Shown one piece after another: positions 59,461 to 64,000 of a stretch of 64,000 nucleotides of DNA. This DNA comes from Syngnathus acus. Taxonomy: Eukaryota > Chordata > Actinopteri > Syngnathiformes > Syngnathidae. Location: positions 19,122,456 to 19,186,455 of the forward strand of contig NC_051095.1 in NCBI RefSeq assembly GCF_901709675.1. Direction: 5' to 3'. Position 1 is the stretch's first letter. Every line of letters begins with the position of its first letter. Both the position numbers and the translations under genes were made by a program. The notes under the pieces were generated by a model that did no database searches, was not told the DNA's origin, and saw only the letters and a list, made by a program, of their open reading frames with translations.

Positions 59461-59966
59461 CGGATTAATTAAGTGGCTCATCAACATGAAGGTAAAATCT
59501 ATTCATCATGACGGAGTTTTGCTTCTTGTATGCTGTGCACTTGATTACATTGCGACTTTAGTGTTCAAGCATTGATTCATTTCAAAATAATTAGGAGTTA
59601 CACAACCACTAAAATGTAACAAGAATGTAAACAGTTGACTGCTTTTTCTTTTTTACATATAAAGGTTTCTTTGTGTTGGAACACATTTTGACCTCTCGCC
59701 GCATTGCTACGACCGCTCATTGTTTATCTTTGCACGTTTTAGCAGCAGTGTGAGAATTGTTGACAGGATTAACGGCCAGCGGCTTTGGATAGCAAACACT
59801 GATAATGTTTGCAGTCCGCTCCAAATGGTCGTGTAAAACCCCCAGCAAATTACCAACAGCGACATGCGGGTTGAAATGCGAGGAGCCAACTCAAACTCAG
59901 TAAGTGACAAATCAAATAAAAGCCCACCCACGGTTTAATCAGCCTGTTTAAATGAAGATGATTTTT

Positions 59967-60015
59967 ATTTGTTTGTTTGTTTGTTTGTTTGTTTGTTTGT
60001 TTGTTTGTTTGTTTG
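59967..60015. repeat. GTTT tetranucleotide microsatellite
   Basis: About twelve GTTT units. The Cys-Leu-Phe-Val frame across it is an artefact. Confidence 0.95.
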
Positions 60016-60105
60016 AAGCGACAGCCAATGATAAAATGCTTGCATTTGGCAGTGATTCCCTTTTCGATATCATTCCCAACCAGGTTGCCATGGCACATTA
60101 GTATC

Positions 60106-60107
60106 CA

Positions 60108-60163
<56 letters not shown>

Positions 60164-60164
60164 G
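60106..60164. repeat. AAAG tetranucleotide microsatellite
   Basis: About fourteen AAAG units, purine-rich on plus. Frames rich in Lys-Glu-Arg or Phe-Leu-Ser across it are artefacts. Confidence 0.95.
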
Positions 60165-60861
60165 AAAATTCAGGATTAACTTTTCTTCTGCTCTCAACAG
60201 CCCATGTCTTAGCCCAATTTAAAGTAGGGTCACCAGTGCTATTGTTAGCATCAGCCAAGGTAAGGGAAAGTTTACAACTAAGATCAATCTGATCTTTTCA
60301 CTTTATGAGCCACTAGCTTTAGTTGTTTTGACAGACGGCAACAAAAACACAACTGACAGCTACAGGAAATATTTTAATTTGTCTGTCGGGGAATAAAGCC
60401 ACTCCGATCATATTAAAAAAATGGGTATACAGTACCTGGGTTTGTGACAAAATACTACAATGTTACTCCTGTGACTTTGAAAAACTTGCACAGTCACGTG
60501 GATATTATTTCTGGAGAGTTCCGTGCGATATGGAGACGATGATGATGAGAACAACTTCCTCATCTGTTAGGCCCGGAGCATCAGCGCTTGGCTGAGCATG
60601 AGGAAAGGGGGTCATGGCGACAGCTTGGCATCGGCGCAATGGGTGCACGCACACGATAAGGCTCGTTAGTGCTTTGCGCTTCATATTGCCATTTCAACAT
60701 GCTGTTTATGTTTGTTTGGGTCTATGCTTGACAGAAACAAACACCTACGTTGCTGTAAGTTATCATGAGTTATTACGCTAAAAAGGAGTGAATTTGGTCA
60801 TTCATTGCTTTTGAGTATGAATTTTTTAAATTCAATATAATCTGATCAATAATCAATAATA
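60165..60861. other. Unique sequence, no gene recognised
   Basis: No coding signal recognised. ATAATCTG at 60837-60844 may be the left target-site copy of the following LINE; the same octamer is at 63387-63394. Confidence 0.45.
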
Positions 60862-60863
60862 AT

Positions 60864-63272
60864 ATGATCGGCCCCCCCGATCTGAACCCGAGCGGTGTTC
60901 TATTATTGGACTTCTGTGCTCGACACGGATTTTCTATAATGAACACCATGTTCAAACATAAGGGTGTCTATGTGTGCACTTGGCACCAGGACACCCTAGG
61001 CCGCAGTTCGATGATCGACTTTGTAGTCGTGTCATCGGATTTGCGGCCACATGTTTTGGACACTCGGGCGAAGAGAGGGGCGGAGCTGTCAACTGATCAC
61101 CACCTGGTGGTGGGTTGGCTCCGATGGTGGGGGAAGGTGCTGGTCCGACCTGGCAGACCCAAACGCTCTGTGAGGGTCTGCTGGGAACGTCTGGCGGAAT
61201 CCCCTGTCAGGAAGAGCTTCAACTCCCACCTCCGGCAGAGCTTTTCCCATGTCCCGGGGGAGGCGGCGGACATTGAGTCCGAGTGGACCATGTTCCGCGC
61301 CTCCATTGTTGAGGCGGCCGACCGGAGCTGTGGCCGTAAGGTCGTTGGTGCCTGTCGTGGCGGCAATTCCCGAACACCAGCGGTAAGGGATGCCGTCAAG
61401 CTGAAGGAGTCCTATCGGGCCGTTTTGGCCTGCGGGACTCCGGAGGCAACTGACAGGTACCGGATGGCCAAGCGGAACGCGGCTTCGGCGGTTGCTGAGG
61501 CAAAAACCCGGGCGTGGGAGGAGTTTGGCAAGGCCATGGAGAATGACTTCCGGACGGCTTTGAGGAAATTCTGGTCCACCATCCGGTGTCTCAGGAGGGG
61601 GAAGCAGTGCAACGTCAACACTGTTTACAGTGGGGATGGCGTGCTGCTGACCTCGACTCGGGACGTCGTGAGTCGGTGGGGAGAATACTTCGAAGACCTG
61701 CTCAATTCCACCTACACGCCTTCCATTGTGGGAGCAGGGCCTGGGGACTCTGAGGCGGACTCTCCAATCTCTGGGGTCGAAGTCACTGAGGTAGTTAAAA
61801 AACTCCTCGGTGACAAGGCCCCGGGGGTGGATGAGATCCGCCCGGAGTTCTTAAGGGCTCTGGATGTTGTGGGGCTGTCATGGCTGACACGCCTCTACAA
61901 CATTGCGTGGACATCGGGGACAGTGCCTCTGGATTGGCAGACTGGGGTGGTGGTTGGTCTTTGAGAAGGGGGACCGAAGGGTGTGTTCCAATTATAGGGG
62001 AATCACACTCCTCAGCCTCCCTGGTAAGGTCTATTCAGGGGTGCTGGAGAGGAGGGTCCGTCGGGAGATCGAACCTTGGATTCAGGAGGAGCAGTGTGGC
62101 TTTCGTCCTGGCCGTGGAACAGTGGACCAGCTCTACACCCTCAGCGGGATCCTCGAGGATGCATGGGAGTTCGCCCAACCAGTCCACATGTGTTTTGTGG
62201 ACTTGGAGAAGGCGTTCGACCGTGTCCCTCGGGAGGTTCTGTGGAGGGTGCTTCGGGAGTACGGGGTGCTGAGCCAACTGATAAGGGCGGTTCGGTCCCT
62301 GTATCACCGATGCCAGAGTTCGGTCCGCATTTCCGGCAGTAAGTCGGATTCGTTCCCAGTGAGGGTTGGACTCCGCCAAGGCTGCCCTTTGTCACCGATT
62401 CTGTTCATAATTTTTATGGATAGAATTTCTAGGCGCAGCCGAGGCGTTGAGGGGGTCTGGTTTGGGGACCTCAGCATCGCGTCTCTGCTTTTTGCAGATG
62501 ACGTGGTGCTGTTGGCTTCTTCAGGCCGTGATCTCCAGCTCTCACTGGAGCGGTTCGCAGCCGAGTGTGAAGCGGTCGGGATGAGGGTCAGCACCTCCAA
62601 ATTCGAGTCCATGGTCCTCGATCGGAAAAGGGTGGAATGCCCTCTCCGGATCGGGGATGAGATCCTGCCCCAAGGAGTTTAAGTATCTTGGGGTCTTGTT
62701 CACGAGTGAGGGGAGGATGGAGCGCGAGATCGACAGGCGGATCGGTGCAGCGTCGGCAGTAATGCGGACTCTGTACCGGTCCGTCGTGGTAAAGAGAGCT
62801 GAGCCAAAAGGCAAAACTCTCAATTTACCGGTCGATTTACGCTCCTACCCTCACCTATGGTCACGAGCTATGGGTCGTGACCGAAAGAACGAGATCCCGG
62901 ATACAAGCGGCCGAAATGAGTTTTCTCCGCAGGATGTCCGGGCTCTCCCTTAGAGATAGGGTGAGAAGCTCGGTCATCCGGGAGAGGCTCGGAGTAGAGT
63001 CGCTACTCCTCCACGTTGAGAGGAGCCAGATGAGGTGGCTCGGGCATCTCATCAGGATGTCTCCTGGACGCCTCCTTGGGGAGGTGTTCCGGGCATGTCC
63101 CACCGGTAGGAGACCCCGGGGACGACGCACGACGCGCTGGAGAGACTATGTCTCTCAGCTGGCCTGGGAACGCCTTGGGATCCCCCGGGATGAGCTGGAT
63201 GAAGTGGCTGTGGAGAGGGAAGTCTGGGAGTCCCTCCTGAAGCTGCTGCCCGCGCGACCCGACCCCGGATAA
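60864..63272 (+). pseudogene. Endonuclease/reverse transcriptase of an RTE-like LINE (three frameshifts)
   Basis: Polyprotein that nicks target DNA and copies RNA into it. The C-terminal half of the APE-type endonuclease is visible: CTWHQDTLGRSSMIDFVVVS and the catalytic-His motif STDHHLVV. The reverse transcriptase follows: GDKAPGVDEIRPEFLRA, NYRGITLLSLPGKVYS, EQCGFRPGRGTVDQLY, motif A FVDLEKAFDRVPRE (about 62193), motif B LRQGCPLSPILF (about 62371), catalytic FADDVVLLAS (about 62491). The tail includes MSFLRRMSGLSLRDRVRSSV and [20 protein letters not shown]. Frame changes occur near 61963, 62675 (about five bases missing versus the expected QVEEFKYLG) and 62795. Catalytic residues remain, so decay is recent. 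Confidence 0.92.
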
Positions 63273-63282
63273 GCGGAAGAAG

Positions 63283-63388
63283 ATGGATGGATGGATGGAT
63301 GGATGGATGGATGGATGGATGGATGGATGGATGGATGGATGGATGGATGGATGGATGGATGGATGGATGGATGGATGGATGGATGGAT
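63283..63388 (+). repeat. GGAT tetranucleotide array (LINE tail)
   Basis: About 26 uninterrupted GGAT units directly after the RTE ORF. It is the element's tail expanded into a microsatellite. Met-Asp-Gly-Trp and Ser-Ile-His-Pro frames across it are artefacts. Confidence 0.97.
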
Positions 63389-63434
63389 AATCTGGTATTT
63401 GTATCTACTTTTTGAGACACTGGTTGCCAGTCAA

Positions 63435-63553
63435 TCGCCAGTTACAGTGGTCAATCGGCCTACCATGCATGTTTTTGGAATGTGGGAGGAAACCAGAGTA
63501 TCTGGAGGAAACCCAAGCATGAGAAGAAAATGCGAACTCCACAAAGGATGGCA
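63435..63553 (-). mobile_element. SINE middle fragment between two GGAT arrays (minus strand)
   Basis: Reverse-complemented it reads GCCATCCTTTGTGGAGTTCG, then GGTTTCCTCCCACATTCCAA and AAACATGCATGGTAGGCCGA, the family's middle. Head and tail are absent. Confidence 0.75.
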
Positions 63554-63579
63554 TTGATCTTTTCTTTTCAATTCAGGTG

Positions 63580-63690
63580 ATGGATGGATGGATGGATGGA
63601 TGGATGGATGGATGGATGGATGGATGGATGGATGGATGGATGGATGGATGGATGGATGGATGGATGGATGGACGGACGGACGGACGGACT
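63580..63690 (+). repeat. Second GGAT array passing into GGAC
   Basis: About 22 GGAT units followed by five GGAC units and GGACTT steps. The step from GGAT to GGAC shows point mutation spreading within the array. Confidence 0.95.
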
Positions 63691-63707
63691 TGGACTTGGA
63701 CTTGGAA

Positions 63708-63789
63708 TTGGGTGGTCGTGTTTGGTTTTGGTGTATGGGTGAGTTGGGTGGTTGTGTTTGGTTTTGGTGTATGGGTGAGTTGGGTGGTT
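63708..63789 (+). repeat. 36-bp tandem duplication
   Basis: TTGGGTGGTCGTGTTTGGTT starts at 63708, its variant at 63744, and a partial third copy at 63780. Confidence 0.9.
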
Positions 63790-63800
63790 AGAAAGATATA

Positions 63801-63910
63801 CAGGAATCCCTCAATTTAGAATTTTTGATTTTTTCTTTTTTAATTTGAAAAGAAATCCGCGATGTACTGAAGCCGCGATAAATGAACCGCGATGTAGCGA
63901 AGGATTACTG
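63801..63910. mobile_element. TIR MITE, 110 bp, pogo/Tigger-like tip
   Basis: The left end is CAGGAATCCCTC; the right end reverse-complemented is CAGTAATCCTTCGCTACATC. TA lies on both sides (63799-63800 and 63911-63912). The tip resembles that of family 4 (CAGTGATCCCTCGC). The interior has repeated CCGCGAT motifs, such as GCCGCGATAAATGAACCGCG. No coding sequence. Confidence 0.75.
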
Positions 63911-63912
63911 TA

Positions 63913-64000
63913 CCTTGGATTGATTACCTATACAAGAATGACTACTTTTGTCTTTGTGGGTTGGACATGGTTTTATTAATTTCACTTTCCTTTTTTTACT
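63913..64000. other. Window end, nothing recognised
   Basis: AT-rich sequence with no feature I can support. Confidence 0.5.

Larger units (their letters stand above)
60862..63388 (+). mobile_element. RTE-like (Rex3/BovB-type) LINE, 5'-truncated, with GGAT tail
   Basis: The element starts inside the endonuclease domain at about 60862, runs through an almost full reverse transcriptase to a stop at 63270, has almost no 3' UTR (about ten bases), and ends in a GGAT array of about 26 units (63283-63388). A very short 3' UTR with a GATG-type tail is characteristic of fish Rex3/RTE elements (from memory). A possible 8-bp target duplication ATAATCTG lies at 60837-60844 and 63387-63394, with about 17 bases of low-complexity DNA between the left copy and the element. 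Confidence 0.88.

Noticed and set aside
60864-63272. A functional RTE polyprotein
   Set aside because: Three frame changes and loss of the endonuclease N-terminus rule out a working protein from this copy.
60837-63394. ATAATCTG as certain target duplication of the RTE
   Set aside because: The left copy is about 17 bases away from the start of the element, so it may be coincidence; mentioned only as possible.

Overview
The window reads as intergenic or intronic DNA from a teleost fish, dense in transposable elements. The reasons are the kinds of repeats present: 5'-truncated Rex/CR1/L2-like and RTE-like LINEs, a tRNA-headed SINE family whose 3' tail is the same GGATG run that ends the RTE element, several short hAT-type elements, and abundant TA-flanked terminal-inverted-repeat (TIR) elements. 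AT-rich unique sequence and many microsatellites fill the space between. No complete cellular gene is visible. Nearly all open frames are short and look like chance. The coding matches I recognise are all mobile-element proteins: a decayed Rex1/CR1-like reverse transcriptase (52972-54311), a decayed RTE-like endonuclease/reverse transcriptase (60862-63272), a minus-strand scrap of the same RTE (about 16474-16675), the last codons of a CR1/L2-like ORF (30700-30750), and a broken BED-finger transposase start (56289-56700). One 80-bp open segment with good splice signals (36810-36889) is the only candidate host exon, and I cannot name its gene.

Layout. 1-9 kb: a degenerate repeat carrying a small MITE, a 753-bp hAT-like element with an 8-bp target duplication, a SINE piece and a TIR element. 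8.6-14.8 kb: blocks of a degenerate minisatellite built on a TTAGGG-like phrase whose orientation reverses near 13,660. 16-18.4 kb: an RTE scrap, a GT array and a 1.3-kb TIR element holding a 251-bp tandem array. 19-25 kb: microsatellites and SINE remnants. 25.7-28.5 kb: a nest in which one TIR element contains a second, which contains a third, which contains a SINE-like block. 29-41 kb: sparse sequence with a LINE 3' end, a 201-bp hAT MITE, the candidate exon and a 170-bp TIR MITE. 40-47 kb: three SINE copies, another TIR element and minisatellites. 48.7-55 kb: two copies of a TIR family in opposite orientation (one split by the Rex1-like LINE) and an inverted copy of the 17-kb element with a relative inserted in it. 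55.8-57.1 kb: a SINE split by a hAT element. 60.8-64 kb: the RTE element, its long GGAT tail, a second GGAT array and a terminal MITE.

The main biological story is transposon cohabitation. Three TIR families share one end grammar (CCGTA, then TTTTC, then TATAA followed by a GCGC-like core) and insert at TA. They nest in each other, and nested copies within this window give direct empty-site evidence. The RTE and the SINE share a GGATG tail, which fits an RTE supplying the machinery in trans for the SINE. Family names are from memory and pattern recognition; no search was run.
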